Of a DNA stretch of 64,000 nucleotides, positions 9,568-28,025 are shown in pieces (position 1 is the stretch's first letter; each line of letters starts with the position of its first letter). The stretch is taken from positions 9,722,001 through 9,786,000 of the forward strand of contig NC_081816.1 in the NCBI RefSeq assembly GCF_030704535.1. Reading direction: 5' to 3'. The notes under the pieces are model-generated. The model searched no databases and was not told where the DNA came from. It was given only the letters and a program-made list of their open reading frames with translations. The stretch is from Vitis vinifera. Lineage: Eukaryota > Streptophyta > Magnoliopsida > Vitales > Vitaceae. The translations under genes were made by a program, and so were the position numbers.

Positions 9568-11280
9568 TAACAAAAACAGTTTAGCAAAGTTCAGTTGTTC
9601 ACTTTCTCCAATAAAACAAAAGCAACACAATATACAAGATTCAAGACTTTTCTTTCTCCTTCTTTTCCTTTGTTTTCTCAGCAACCAAACAGAAGCTATG
9701 AAATGATGATTGAAGCAAAAAAAAAAAAAAAACCATGACCCACTATTCAAAGCAATCATTTGTTTAGTTGCATAGTAGATGAAAATCATTTAAAATAAAA
9801 AAAAAATAAAAACAGAACTCCAAATCATTAATTTTCACTAGCACACGAAAGGCTAGAATCTTAAGTCATCAATGACTAATACAAACAAGTCTAGCTTGGT
9901 TGACCCATTTTTATGCAACACAAAACAAAAATTCAAAAAAAATTTCTTTCTCTTTCTTGGGAACCAAACATAGATGCAATACTAGATCCAAGGAAACGAG
10001 AGATCAAATAAGAGTTGAAGAAAAAAAAAACCTTAACTCGTGAAGGTCACCGAGAAAGATTAAGGATTTGTATGCAAATTGTTTATATAATAAGTTCTTA
10101 TTATTTAAAATAGAAAATAGTATTTTTACTTAGAAAATATGTATAATAAATTTTTTTAGAAGATAAAGAATGAGATGAGAATTTGTGTATTGTATAAATG
10201 TATAGTTTCTTTTAGGGAAAATAAGTCAATAAAATTGTTTTTTCATTATTTAAGTTCCCAATAAAGGGTTTTTTTTTTAAAGGTTTTGAAAAATTTCACA
10301 CAAAAATAATAAAGAAAAAAGAATTCCTATCATTTTATTATCCATGATTAAATTATAGATGCAGAAATTTTCTTAGCCCTTCTTCTCTCTTTTTATAATT
10401 TTTAATTAATTAATTTTGCATTATCCAAATATAATTTCTATAAAAAAAAAAAACAAACATAATTTAAATATTAGAAATTTATTTTAGCTTATATTGACAA
10501 AATTTGTACATATTAGTTTTAATTTAAATTTGAAAAATGCTAAAATTTAATTTCCCTAAATATAGTTGTTAGCTTTACATCTCAACTAAAATTTATTCCA
10601 AAGCTTATGAAGTGTCAAAAATTCTCAATTTCTCTTATGTTGTGACCTTTAACAAACAAATTGTCTTATGCTCCAAATGCTTGAGTGATCATTTTCAATT
10701 TAACAAAGTTGATAATAATAATCACATAGTACCTATGAACACTACGACAAATACATTTCTAGACATTGATATTAATAACACATTTCCACAACCTATGTTA
10801 AACTAGATATTACAATAAGCAAATCACATGCTACAAAGAAGCCAGCAAAGAAACTTATTACATATGTATATGAAATATTTTTCAAGGAATGTTGATTATC
10901 AACTGCAAGTTAAAACTTTGGTTTGCCAACTAATGAACATTCATCACTTCTCTTCCATCTTGGTGCATAGAACACCCAAGCTCGGACAGCTTTCTCTCTA
11001 GAAGTATATAATTTGTAAACACTCTCCTTGTAAAGGAGCACATTCTTTTGACATTCAACCTAAGAATCGTGCACTCCATGTCTACTATCCACAAACACTG
11101 CATAGTATGTTTGCATGTTCGTCAGCTGATGACATAATTGTTGTTGGTTATTTTTTTATAATCAATCAAGTAATAACTATTGAAAAAGATAGTACAAAAT
11201 GTCTATAATTCATACATATATACCACATTTTAGGATAATAACAATAATGATTAACTACAAAATTAAAAATATAACAAGTA
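9568..11280. other. AT-rich spacer without a supported gene
   Basis: No open frame here has codon structure or a domain I can recognise. There are several A-runs and T-runs, and short imperfect palindromes. The 64-codon frame at 10612-10806 is Asn-rich and looks like chance. The stretch is probably degraded repeat sequence. Confidence 0.5.
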
Positions 11281-11975
11281 ATGTCTGGGATTCAAGGTCT
11301 GAGGCTTCGGATAGATAGTACCCAACTTTAACTAAGATAGTACCTAAGTTTAGTTAAGGTAATAACTAAGATAGATTAAGGTAGTACCTAAGGGCTATTA
11401 AGGTAGTACCTAAGGTATAATCCGCAAAAAATCAAAAGTGAACCAATCGAACACAAAATAATCACATAATGACATGCTCTAAGGGTTACAAAGGAAAGTC
11501 TAAGGCCTCACATAGGTAGAACCCAACTTTAACTAAGGTAGTACCTAAGGTCAGTTAAAGTAGAGACCCCAAAAACCAAAGGTGAACCATTTGACCACAC
11601 AAAACAATCACATAATGGCATGCTCTAAGGGTCACAAATGAAGATCCAAGGCTTCATATAGGTAGTACCCAACTTTAACTAGGTAGTACCTGAGGTCAGT
11701 TAAGGTAGTGCCTAAGGTAGATTAAGGTAGTACCTAAAGGCTATTAAGATAGTCCTAAGATACAGTCCACAAAAAACCAAAGGTGAGCCAATTGAACACA
11801 CAAAAGAATCACATAATGGTATGCTCTAAGGGTCACAAAGGAAGGTCTAAGGCTTCGAATAGGTAGTACCCAACTGTAACTAAGGTAGTACCTAAGGTCG
11901 GTTAAGGTAGTACCTAAGGTAGATTAAGGTGGTACCTAAGGGCTATTAAGGTAGTACCTATGATACAATCCCCAA
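11281..11975 (+). repeat. Complex tandem repeat with GGTAGTACCTAAGG core
   Basis: Four diverged long units are marked by the words ATGCTCTAAGGGT and AGGCTTC at about 11281, 11474, 11620 and 11821, spaced 193, 146 and 201 bases. Inside each unit the short word GGTAGTACCTAAGG(T/G) is itself repeated two to four times, separated by TTAA-containing linkers. Length differences between units come from different numbers of the short word. GGTACC-like dyads make the core partly palindromic. I see no coding function. Confidence 0.85.
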
Positions 11976-13082
11976 AATAACAATGCGACTTCCAACCAAA
12001 TATGTTGTAAGTTTCATCTAGATTAAATACGACTTGTGGGTCATATGGTTATTTAGGAATAATATGGTTCCCACAACCCAACACAAAAGTTCAAGTCCAC
12101 CAACGACTCCAAAATCATTGATGTGCTCCATTTCAAATAAATGAACTAAAAAATAATAAATGAAAATTATTTACCTTCAGATTTCGGTTTGGGGTTAGGG
12201 CAAAATGCCACTCAATGACAGGACGAGATATCTTGGTCACGAAGCCAATATTTTGGATTCCACCTTTCTGTTCTAATACGCGTTGCTGCAGTAAATTCAC
12301 AATCATAGATACGCCTCTTGAAGCCGTCTTTTAACCAGACGTTTTTAAGATGGAATGCTCCATTTCATTGCACTTTTATGTGGACAAGAGAGAAACATGC
12401 AGGTTGGAGTTTTGAATTAATGGCTTTTTTCTCTCAAATAAGACAATTTTTAGGAATTTTAAAATGGGTCTCGAGATCGTGTGGGTGATGAAACCAAGAG
12501 AGAGATATAAAAAGAGAGAAATGTTCCCAAATCAAAGGGAAGAAAAGTTTCAAATTAGGAAAATTACAACTGGTTGTCGGGTTGAGTAATTTTTCATAGG
12601 TTTAAAATTCAGATTTTTCTGTTTTATAAATTTTCAGTATCTCATGTGACATGGAGGGCTTCTTGGTAATATGGAGATAAGGTTGCAGCTGACATAAAGG
12701 CATGGAAGGGCAATCTAGGAACATAAATGAGTCAAGAAAGAGTGCATGAGAAAGATAATATTTTCCCCTTTGACGGTCAAATCTCATATTTCAGTTGATT
12801 GGAGTTTGATTTTCATATTACTTTCAAATAGTCGTCTACAAACACAACTTTACCACAAACTATTCCACATTAGAAATGATAGTGTACCCAGGTGGGTCCA
12901 GGTCACCTGTACAATCTCGTGAACAGTAAACGAGCTTAGAGGTTGTTTGCTTTCAATTCCATTGACTTGTAATTCCAACTATGCATAAGATTTGAAGAAA
13001 GAAACTTGTGTGTAGACAATCATCAGTTGTAGAGCAACCAAAATAACCCAAGCCACCTAACTTATCTTCATGCAAGACAGAC
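11976..13082. other. Spacer without a supported gene
   Basis: Mixed-composition sequence left of the solo LTR. The short frames have no recognisable domain. It may hold remnants of a gene or repeat, but nothing can be assigned. Confidence 0.4.
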
Positions 13083-13087
13083 AATAC

Positions 13088-14586
13088 TGTCACGCCCCAA
13101 AACCCACTCTAAGGGCATGACAATCATTTCACACCTCAAGCCCAAAAGCTCAAAGTGGAAACGATACAAACATTCGTATTGTAACTGGAAATTTACCAAT
13201 TACCAAATTCATGTTCAAAGCAATAGGACAAAATTCTAAAATTTCCAAGTATCAACTTTAAAAAAAAACTAATACACCAACCAAAGTGTTATTGTCCAAA
13301 TAACTTCAAACTCAAAATAATTCAAACGAGAATTAAGTTTTAACATTTAAACAATGTCCAAGATAAAGAGAGTTTAAACAAATGTCCTAACAAAGCCAAA
13401 TTTCCCTCCTAACGGTCACTCATCGCCCAAACTAAGGTTGTCTGAAAGATTATCAACAAAGTGGGATGAACTCAAAGCCCAATAAGGAACATTAATACAG
13501 TTTCATGGATAAAACATTTTCAATCATGTTTGCAAATAGGAGATATAACATATACTTATTTTTATAAAAAAATTTGAGTTCAAAATGCTAATATATTCAA
13601 ATTTTTCAACAAAACTTTCTCATATCCATTTCAAAACAATTTCTCATCAAAACCAAACCGAATACATTCAAAATATCTTTACTCTAGTTATCGTATAACA
13701 AATGGTGCCCAATTAGGTGGGACTTCACAATTGAGTAACTAGTTTCAAATTTGTTCCATGTAAGGTGAACAAAACCAAATGTCAACAATTATAACCCGTT
13801 GACTAGGGTCATATAATCTAGAGTCAAACATTTTATTTCATTAATTCAAACTTACAAAAATAAATATCATATCTCCTCAATTTTTCATTTTTCATAAACA
13901 AAGAAAATGCTCAAATATACTTTCCATACAAAACATATATTAGATCCATGCGTAAAAATAAAATTAATATTTTTACACATTTCAAAATATAATATAAAAA
14001 TAAAATTATTTTCTTTTATAAAAATCTGCATTAATTTCCCTTACCTTAAAGAAGCGCTCAAAAACTTGAAGTATTTAGCTTAACGAATTTACTCATCACC
14101 TAACATAATATTATACACAATTATCTAAAGGTAAAAATTTGACAATCTTAAAAATATTTTATTTAGTATTAGGGATCCTAATTAATTTCTCATGCTAATA
14201 TTATTACCACCCAATATTATTTTCAACTTCTTAAACAATAATAATATAATTTAATGAATTTCCAAATTTTTTATAAACTCATATTTCTTCCAAATCTTAT
14301 TCTAACCATTTTTTTTCTTTTGTATACTTGAACTAAATTAAAACTTTTATTAAAAACAGTTATTATTATTGTTGTTATTATTATAATTATTATTACTATA
14401 TTTTTCGATACCCCACAACATCCAAACAACCCTATTGTACGTCACTCACAAGCATCTTAATCACACAATTCTTACTATTATTATTATTATTATCATTATT
14501 ATCATTATTCTTATTAATCCCAACTATTATTATTATTCTTATTATTCTTACGTCACTTACAAGCATCCAAATCATACAATTCTTAC

Positions 14587-14653
<67 letters not shown>

Positions 14654-15379
14654 ATCATTATTCTTATTAATCTCAATGTCCCCTCTTACTTAACAAAATA
14701 CCCCATGTACTTTTAACAACTCCAAAAACCCCACCAACTCTACTCATTATTATTATTTTAATTTATTCCACTACCACCCTTTGCCTCTCACGGTTACATA
14801 TTAATTTTTTTTTTTATTACTCTAACACAATACCTCAAATCCAAAATCCAAAAACATGCAATTCTTCTTCTTATTATTTTCCAATCCCTTAAGCCACATA
14901 TAATCATATATTTATTTACTCATTTAATTTTTAAATTTTCATTGTTTAGATCTATTCATCTAAAAAATTTCAAATTTTCCTATTTTCATCAATGAAACAA
15001 CCTATATTCATAATTTCAATTTTTTGATCTTAAAATAAATTAATTAAACTAACCTTAATCTAAATTAAAATTTTATAAAGAATATTTAATGTGTTCAAAA
15101 CTAACTATCGAATATAATATATTAATCTAAGGTTAGAATCTTACCTAGAAAAATCTGAACTTCAAACTCTAGATTTTCAAACTTTTAGCTCTACATTCTC
15201 AAATTCTCTAATTTTTTGTTAATAGAGTTTTTTGAATAAAGAAGACAAGAGGAAAATTTAATTTATACTAATGATTATTAATTGTAAAAGGACTCTTTTA
15301 CCTTTAATGAGTTTAATTAATTTATTTATTTATTTATAATTTACTATTTTGCCTCTAAAGTTTATTTTGGGGTGTTACA
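13088..15379 (+). mobile_element. Solo LTR candidate, 2292 bp
   Basis: The block starts TGTCACGCCCCAAAA and ends TTTTGGGGTGTTACA, so its ends are near-perfect inverted repeats with TG...CA termini. A 5-bp direct duplication, AATAC, flanks it at 13083-13087 and 15380-15384. TG...CA plus a 5-bp duplication is the signature of one LTR left after recombination between two. There is no coding region inside; it is AT-rich with a long ATT microsatellite. A second family member reaches the left window edge in the opposite orientation (1-58). A non-coding DNA transposon is less likely given the 5-bp duplication. Confidence 0.8.
14439..14652 (+). repeat. ATT microsatellite inside a 111-bp duplication
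   Basis: The segment starting ACGTCACTCACAAGCATC at 14439 recurs at 14550 as ACGTCACTTACAAGCATC, followed both times by a similar ACAATTCTTACTATTATT stretch. Each copy runs into an ATT/TTA triplet array. The second array is the longest in the window (about 14586-14652, about 22 uninterrupted units). Confidence 0.9.
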
Positions 15380-15384
15380 AATAC

Positions 15385-16859
15385 TCTACTGGTGGAGTGG
15401 GCCAACCTTATTCTTTTCTTTACTGGAGACATGGATTACATTCTGAAATGCATTCATCAGTTCACATACCCTCAAATTCATCTCCTAGGAAGAAGTTCCC
15501 CATTTAATTTCCTGAGCTATAATCCATTTTGGTGATCACCCTCATTCAGCTCTAGTAGCATAGATGCATGAACCATCAACAGACATTAAATAACATTAAT
15601 ACCCCGGGACAGCTATCACCACCTCTGGGTAGAAGAAAAACCTAGCATTTCCATGAACAATGAAACAGCAACAGTCAAAACTCAAAGATTATACCCATAA
15701 GAAATCCAATGGCAAAGCCGACAAACCCTTATCCTTGAGGATACAAAAATGGTCACTAGAGCAAGCAATGGTGTTGTGACATCTTGCTTGCCCTTATGAT
15801 TCTAGTTGAGCATGAGAAATCTGCATACATGGTGTGCAGTACTAAAAACGCAAGACATAGGGAAGACCAGACTAGAGTTGAAACAAAAAAACAAAGTAAA
15901 CACGAACAAGGAGAAATAAGAGAGAAATGCAGAGTAATCACCAAGCCATGTTCCACAAACAAAGAAGCAACAAACTTATATTAAGGATGGGTGGGAAGAG
16001 TCTCCAGATATTATCATGAAGCTTAAAAAAAAAACAGAGTTCAAACCAATCTCAACAAAACCAAACGAAAATGAAATACAAACACACTATAACCTATCCT
16101 AAGCAAACCAAAAATCAACGACAAGCAATATAAGCCTTTGATGGCTACCAAAACATCCAACAAGTCTCAACAATAGCAAATTAAAGAAATGTAGAAAGGA
16201 GCAGATATTTTATAGTGAAGAACTTACCTCCTAGAAGATGTCGGCTAATGAATTCATCCCCCCTCCTCCCTTCTTACTCTCTACTCAGGCCTCCTCCCCT
16301 CTCTAGAACTCCCTCTCATATGCTTTTTCTCCATGTTTTCACCCTCTCTCCCAACTTCCACCAATTCCACTGCTTCCCGTTCAGAAAAAAAGTCTCGCTC
16401 AACCACCACCATGGCAAGGTGGTCATGTCTTTGTCACACGTCTCATGCAGTTCTGAACACTTGTGAGGGTTGTCACCCACTCCTCTAAATGAAAACAAAA
16501 AAACCTAGCTCTTCCCGGTCCAAAGAGAAGGGTCTACAATATGTTATCTCATCTCTTATATTATCTATTTATCGTGAAATAACCTATGCATCATCATAGT
16601 CAAAACAAGAAAATAATGTGGTGAAATTTCTTTTTGGACCAAACAAATTTCATCACGGGGAAACATAAATGCAATCCAATCAAGCCTTTTGAGGAGGAAC
16701 AAAAAAGGTCAAATAAATTTCCATTTCCTATCAAAATTGTCACATGGCCATTTATGGGGGCTTTTTTATGGCTATTTTAAAAAATAATTCTTAAAAAATG
16801 GTACTTTGGAAAAAAAATTCTTAAAATATGGTAGTTATAAAACTATTGATAAATTTACG
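15385..16859. other. Spacer without a supported gene
   Basis: No frame here could be assigned. The 83-codon frame at 16215-16466 and the overlapping frame on the other strand have no domain. The Pro/Ser-rich composition at 16215-16320 comes from a pyrimidine-rich strand. Nothing else stands out. Confidence 0.4.
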
Positions 16860-17690
16860 GCACTTTTTACCACTTTGAAAGGTGTTTCTTGGAAACACTT
16901 TTCCATTTTTTTTATTAGTCATACATATTAAAAAAAAAAATTAAATTTATACTAAATAAATATCATTTCCACAATACCATAAAATCAAATTTATATTAAA
17001 GGTGTCTCTTGAATAGACATCTTGCACAATTTTCATGTCAATTACACAATGAAAAAAAATTGAATTTACATTGAAGGCATCTCATAATTCCACAAAATTG
17101 AATTTATACTAAATGTGTCTTTTGTATAAACACTTTCCACAATTTTTATATTAGTCACCTATCGAAAAAATTAAATTTATACTAAAAGTGTCTCTTGAAG
17201 GAAAACTTTTCAATATAAATTTAATTTTATGGAATTGTGGAATGTATCTTTTGAAAAGACACTTTTAATATAAATTCAATTATTTTAATGGATGATACAA
17301 GAATTGTTGAAAACATCTCTTCAAGAAACACCTTTAATATAAATTTAATTTTGTGAAATTGTTGAAAGTGTCTCTTAAGAAGACATCTTTAGTATAAATT
17401 CAATTTTTTCATTATGCAACTAATATAAAAATTATGAAAAGTGTTTCTTTAAAAGACACTTAATATAAATTTGATTTTGTGGACTTGTAAAAAAATATCT
17501 CTTGAAAAGGCACTTTTAATGTAAATTCAATTTTTTTTAACGTATGTTATTGATATAAAAATTGTAGAAGGTGTCTCTTAAAAAAAACACCTTTAATGTA
17601 AATCCAATTTTTTGGAACGTGTATCATTGATATAAAAATGACGAAAGATGTTTTTTCAAAAGACACATTTCAAAGTGACAAAAAGTGCAA
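16860..17690. repeat. Array of short palindromes (GTGTCTCTT...AAGAGACAC type)
   Basis: About ten imperfect units repeat every 55-120 bases. Each has a small dyad such as GTGTCTCTTGAAAAGACAC followed by a linker like TTTAATATAAATTTAATTTT. Dyads are seen near 16881, 17001, 17110, 17188, 17245, 17311, 17368, 17441, 17495, 17571 and 17646. The linkers are AT-rich and related between units. Units near the right half appear inverted relative to the left half. The array is non-coding. Confidence 0.75.
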
Positions 17691-20600
17691 TAGATTTGAA
17701 AATATTTTTCAATGAACTACATTTTTAAAAATTAATTTAAAATTTAACGTATAATTATAAAAAATCCCCATTTATGGGGACACCCTAAATAATAAAACAT
17801 GAATTTTACTTTCCAATGGTATCGTTGGATGATGACCTTAGCAAGATACAACCGAGGTGGAGAGAAAGAAGGCGACTTTGGCTGCGTATAAAGACCGTTG
17901 GTATGAAGCATCCCACGTCATTCTCCCACACATTATTCCATTTTTATAGTTTTGAACTTGAGTTGGTTGGGGGTTGGTGGTGGCTGCTGCCACTCAGCTG
18001 CTCCGCTGGCTCTGCATGTCACCAATGTTAAATTTCCACCACCTTCCCTTTTTAAACATTTATTTAAAATGGTACTTCTGTCGGGGTTTTTTTCTTCAAA
18101 AATTTATTTGAAGCTACATCTTAAAATTATGATTTTTAATTTAAATTTGGAAATTATATTTTAAAATTATGGTTTAAATGTGTTCTTTAAAACCATAAAT
18201 TAAAAGTTTGTTTGATTGTGTTTTTATAAAGTATTTGTAACATAAAAATTATTTTTAAAGAAAAATCGGGTCTTATTTGATAATTGTTTTAAAAAATGGT
18301 TTTATAATATTGTTTTCAATAATAAATTTTTAAAATTATTTTACGAGGTTTTGTAGGATAAAAGTTTGTTATGAAATTTGAGATATTTTTAACTTATTTT
18401 TAATGTTTTAAAATAAATTTGATATTTAATGCTTTAATCATTATATATATTTTTCATATTTGTATAATTATTTCTTAAAACAATCCTAAAAATAAGTGAA
18501 AATAATTAAAACATGGTAATTAAAAATACCATGTTTTAAAAACAAAAAATATAAAATAATTTTCTACTTTTTTTTTTTTTTGCTATGAAGAACAACAAAG
18601 TGTTCATGAAAACCGCTAACAAACAAGACCCAATTATTTGACAAACACATTGTAAATTAATGAAATGAAAAAAGAAAAATAGCTAAACATAGTTTTTTTG
18701 AATAATAATTTAGTGTGTTTGGTAACGATTTTAGAAAGTGTTTTTTGTTTTTTTTATATTTAAAAAATAAAAATTTTAAAATATAAAAAAATCTAAAAAC
18801 ACCATCTAAAATCAGTATCAAACGTACTTTTAAAATGATGCATATTGCTTGTATTTTATCTGAGCAATGCTAATTTAGCTAAAAATTTCATATTTTACAT
18901 ACTCTAAAATTTTGATGGGTCATGGGGTTAATAGAAGCACTTGTTGGTCATGAATGGTAGTTGAAATACATTATTTTTTGAAGTGATTGCTGCGAATGTT
19001 GTTGTCAAGCTACTTGGCCCACGATTTTCTCTTTTCTAAGTACTTCGTGATTCACACTAATCCTCATTAATATGCTAATGGAAAAAATCTAGGATTAAAC
19101 CAAGATAAAAAGAACTCCACTTCCCAATGAGTCCAATTTTGTGGCACATAAAATAATTGAAGACGAGAAAAGGCTCCCCAATATCATATTGATTCCAGTG
19201 GAGGGGCCGTGACTCAACTTTCATATTCAATGGGGGAAGAGGCGTCCGTCCAATCAACCATTTCACGCATTTCACGCCTTCAAGCCATGTGTTTTTGGCA
19301 TCCCGTTGGAAATTGGAATGGAAAACTAACCAAATCAAACAAGCATCAACATCAAGTACCATTTCCCTTGTCTCGCACCTAAAAGGAAATTAAATAGAAC
19401 GGAGATATCAGAGTTAGGACAAAGGCTTTAGTCATTTTCAACGACTTTAAATGTGATCATATCAAATTCTGAAATTGATATAATTTGGAGAATAAATGTG
19501 ATCTTAAATCAAGTTAGATCCAAAAAATAAATGAATTTGTTGAATAATCTTGTTTAAATAATCATTTATTGAATAACCGACGTTATTGAATAACCTGATT
19601 CATGATGATGAACTCTCGCACCATTTATTGGGCCAACAATCAATTTTAAAGTGGAGAAGGCAAAGGGAAGAGTCCATGACATCGCTTGTTTTGTGGCAAT
19701 GGGAAGAGAGGAGGCAAATGCTGACCAATTTTGGCATTTGGGTTTGAAGCATATAGCGTATAATAATATTTGGCCAACTTTTGAGAAATGGGACATTGGA
19801 AAAATGGTCATGTGACAGCATCTAGTGGGTGCCCACCTCCCGCACACAAGATGGTTAGCTGTCCTAAGTTGACTGATATTCTGCAAGCAGTATCATACAT
19901 TTATACCCTCTCATTTCATACTCTCGAATTGACTTCCCTACCCATTAGTACACAAACTCGTTATTGATTTAACATAGGAATGGCAATGAGGCGGGTTTTT
20001 TTAGGTGTCAATCTCATCCTGAATGGGACAAGTTTCAATTTTAACTAAACAAATTTAAAACGGTTTGAAGATTTTTTTAAAACCCAGGACGAGTTTGAGT
20101 ATTATCTTGCCCACCCCTACCCTATTCAATTATATATAAAATTAATTTAATTTTAATGTTTTTAATATATAGATAATAATAAAATATTTTAAATAAAATA
20201 AGTTACAAAATATAATAATTTAATTATTTATAAAATACATTTATTTTTATGTAATTAAAAAAATGTAAAAGTAATTTTAAAAAATTCAAAAAATAAATAA
20301 AAAAAGTAAATTTCCTATTTAATTTTTAAAATTGGATGGAAATGATAATTATTTTAAATAAATGGGAAATGAGAATTATTTTAAAATGTAAAAGTAATTT
20401 TAAAAAAATTCAATAAATAAATAAATAAAAGTAAAATGTGAGGAGGTGGGTATGAGAATTTCTCATATCTGTCCTGCCCCATTTATTTTTTAAAATTGGA
20501 TGGAAATGAGAATTATTTTAAATAAATTGGACATGATTGGGATCGGGACGATCTGTCCCAAACTTGTCCCGTTGTTATCCTAATTTCATCTCAATTTTCT

Positions 20601-21077
20601 GAATAAAATTATCGCTTTCATTCTACTTTTTTTTTTTTAATCCCAAGTTTTTTAAAAAAAAACACTTAGTTCCTGTATAAAATTAAAAAAAAAAAAAAGG
20701 AAAACATTGTGATTTTAGTTTTAGACTTATTATACTATAAAAAAATATTTAATTTTTATATATAAAATTTTAAATAATATTATTTTTTTATATGTACGAA
20801 AATTGTAAGAAAAGTTGTATTTTTTATTTAAATAATATTATTTTTTATATTAGATTTTTAATAAAATTTTTGTTCATGAAAATAACTAAATATATGTGAA
20901 CGATTTTTAAATATTATTTTTTCGAGAAATTATACAATTAAGAAATTAATAAAAATATTCACATTTTTATTCCTTCTAAGTTTGAAATAAATTAAAATAA
21001 GAGAAATGGGATGGAGGAGGTCCCAGTAAATCAAGTTGGAGTGAGGGGCTTTTCGGCAATTTAACACTCTGCGCGGC
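17691..21077. other. AT-rich spacer upstream of the thiolase gene
   Basis: No gene is supported. At about 18712-18832 a palindromic segment begins GTGTTTGGTAACGATTTTAG and ends in an imperfect complement (AAATCAGTATCAAACGTAC), which looks like a degraded foldback MITE. At 20280-20560 a diverged direct duplication around AAATGAGAATTATTTTAAAT is visible. The 95- and 106-codon minus-strand frames at 19075-19362 and 19566-19886 have no recognisable domain. Confidence 0.5.
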
Positions 21078-21084
21078 TATATAT
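21078..21084 (+). promoter_or_regulatory. TATA box of the thiolase gene
   Basis: TATATAT follows GCGCGGC and precedes a pyrimidine-rich stretch (about 21108-21155) that suits a transcription start and 5' leader. It is followed by a 5'-UTR intron (donor GGTAAATT at 21172, acceptor CTGCAG ending at 22236). The start codon is 17 bases into the next exon. Confidence 0.55.
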
Positions 21085-22253
21085 TTCGTGAATCACACTT
21101 CGGTTTTCTGCTGTGCTGACTATCTCCTTCCCTTGACATTTCTCTTTCATCTCGCAGTAGCGTAGGAAGAGGTAAATTTTCTCTCTGTTTCCGTCTCATT
21201 TTCTCGGCGATTCTCTCAAAGTTTCCTCACACAATCTCACTCTTTGACTTCCGATTAGTGTAATTTCGTTCTCGCAACGATTTGGTGTTGTTGAGATCTA
21301 ATACGCTATTCGTATCGATTGGTGGATCTGTAATTATCAGTAGCGATGGACGGAAAAGTGATGATAGAGTGTTCGTTGTATGTGTGATTACCTAGTCACG
21401 TTAGATCTAGCTTTTGTTTTTTCTTTAATCTTTGGTTGCTGAGAAAACTGGGAGGAGAAATTTTTTTAATTTTATCTTTTGTGTTTTGTTGGTCCGAGAA
21501 AATTATTGCTTAGCTCACTCGACTTCTAGTTGTATTAGGCTCAGTTGAAACGTTGAAAATCTGAGATGTGAAGTTATTTCTTCTTTTCTTTTGATTTCCT
21601 CTGCAGCTGAACGGAGTGTGTTTGATCGGTTTTTGAAAGTTAGAGTAATTCCGGCATCTATATCCAGGACCTGGGGACAGTTATATTTACTGGCTTGTTA
21701 ATTGTTTGTTTAAATCATCAATTAGAAATTTTGGACCACAACTAGGAAAAGCTTGTAGTATATATGATTGAAAACTTTTAGTTATGTCAAAGAGTTAGCT
21801 TTGCCGTTTCCCCTAGTGCATATCTTTTGTTTGATCCTTCTGTTTCCAGCTTTATCCTTCATTTCTGTTTGTACCCACAGGCATGTGTGTGGTCATGTTG
21901 TTGTTGATTTCATAGTCAGAGACTCTTCTATGTTTGCTTATTGCAAAGAGTGAGAGAACACAAAAAAAAAGACGTCCAAAAGAATGAGAGAACACAAAAA
22001 ACACTTAGTTGCCTAACAAGATTTTCATTTATTTTTTTATTTGACTGAAATTAGGTAAGGTTACTATTTTAATTTGATGTCAAGGAGCTCATGGTTTTGT
22101 TATGAACTGAAAGAAAAGCAATATTTTGACCTTTTTGTGTGGGTCACTTCTTGAGCATGCTCTGTATGTATTAGGTACTGCCTTTTTTTATTTTATATCA
22201 ACTCAAACCTAATTTTGCCTTTTTACAATACTGCAGATCCCCATTTTTGTAGG

Positions 22254-27287
<5,034 letters not shown>

Positions 27288-28025
27288 GCCTTGTTATATT
27301 TGGTGAGTCTCCAGCCTAGTACTGTGAGTTAACAATTTGCATCATGGATAGACATATCATTCTAGGCATAAAAACAGCTTTTTTTTTCTGTTCTTATTTT
27401 TCCTCCAGCCATTTGTTGGAAAGGAACTTCTTTTCATGGAAAATAAATCTTTGGTCTCTATATGTTGGAAAGGAATATAATCATATTAATATAATCATGC
27501 TTGGGAACTATTCCTGAAAACAATTTTCTAATTTAGAATATACAGTTGATAAATTTTTGACAAAAGACAGTTTTTTGGGAATTGTTCTCAAAACAGATTG
27601 TTATTTTAGAACAAATTTGAGATATTTTTACACATTTTTTAATGTATTACGAGCAACGAGAATACTTTAGGAACTTTTGTATTGTAATGTATAGTAACTC
27701 CATGGATCATAAAGAGGAAATCATTTTCCCGATTTGAGTTCCTAAACAGAATTTTAGTCATAAAAACAATTGATAATTGTTTGTAAGAACGGTTGTCAAA
27801 TACTGTTTTTTGATCATGGTTTTGATAATATTGCCAAATAGGGCCTTTTTTTTCAATAACATGGAAATGGATGAAATCTACTTGGTTAGGGTAATCAGAA
27901 AATTAACTTCTCCATTTATTTCAGTTAAAATATTTGGGTTTGAAACCATTTATTGAACACCTTATCTTAACCTAGCTTTTAATAGTTCATCTACTAATAA
28001 TGCCTAATAGCCATCCTTGCTGCAG

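Noticed and set aside
14435-14716. 93-codon open frame rich in Ile and Asn
   Set aside because: It is the translation of the ATT microsatellite and has no protein character.
16860-17690. CRISPR-like appearance of regularly spaced dyads
   Set aside because: Repeats are imperfect, spacing is uneven, linkers are related to each other, and the DNA is from a plant nucleus.
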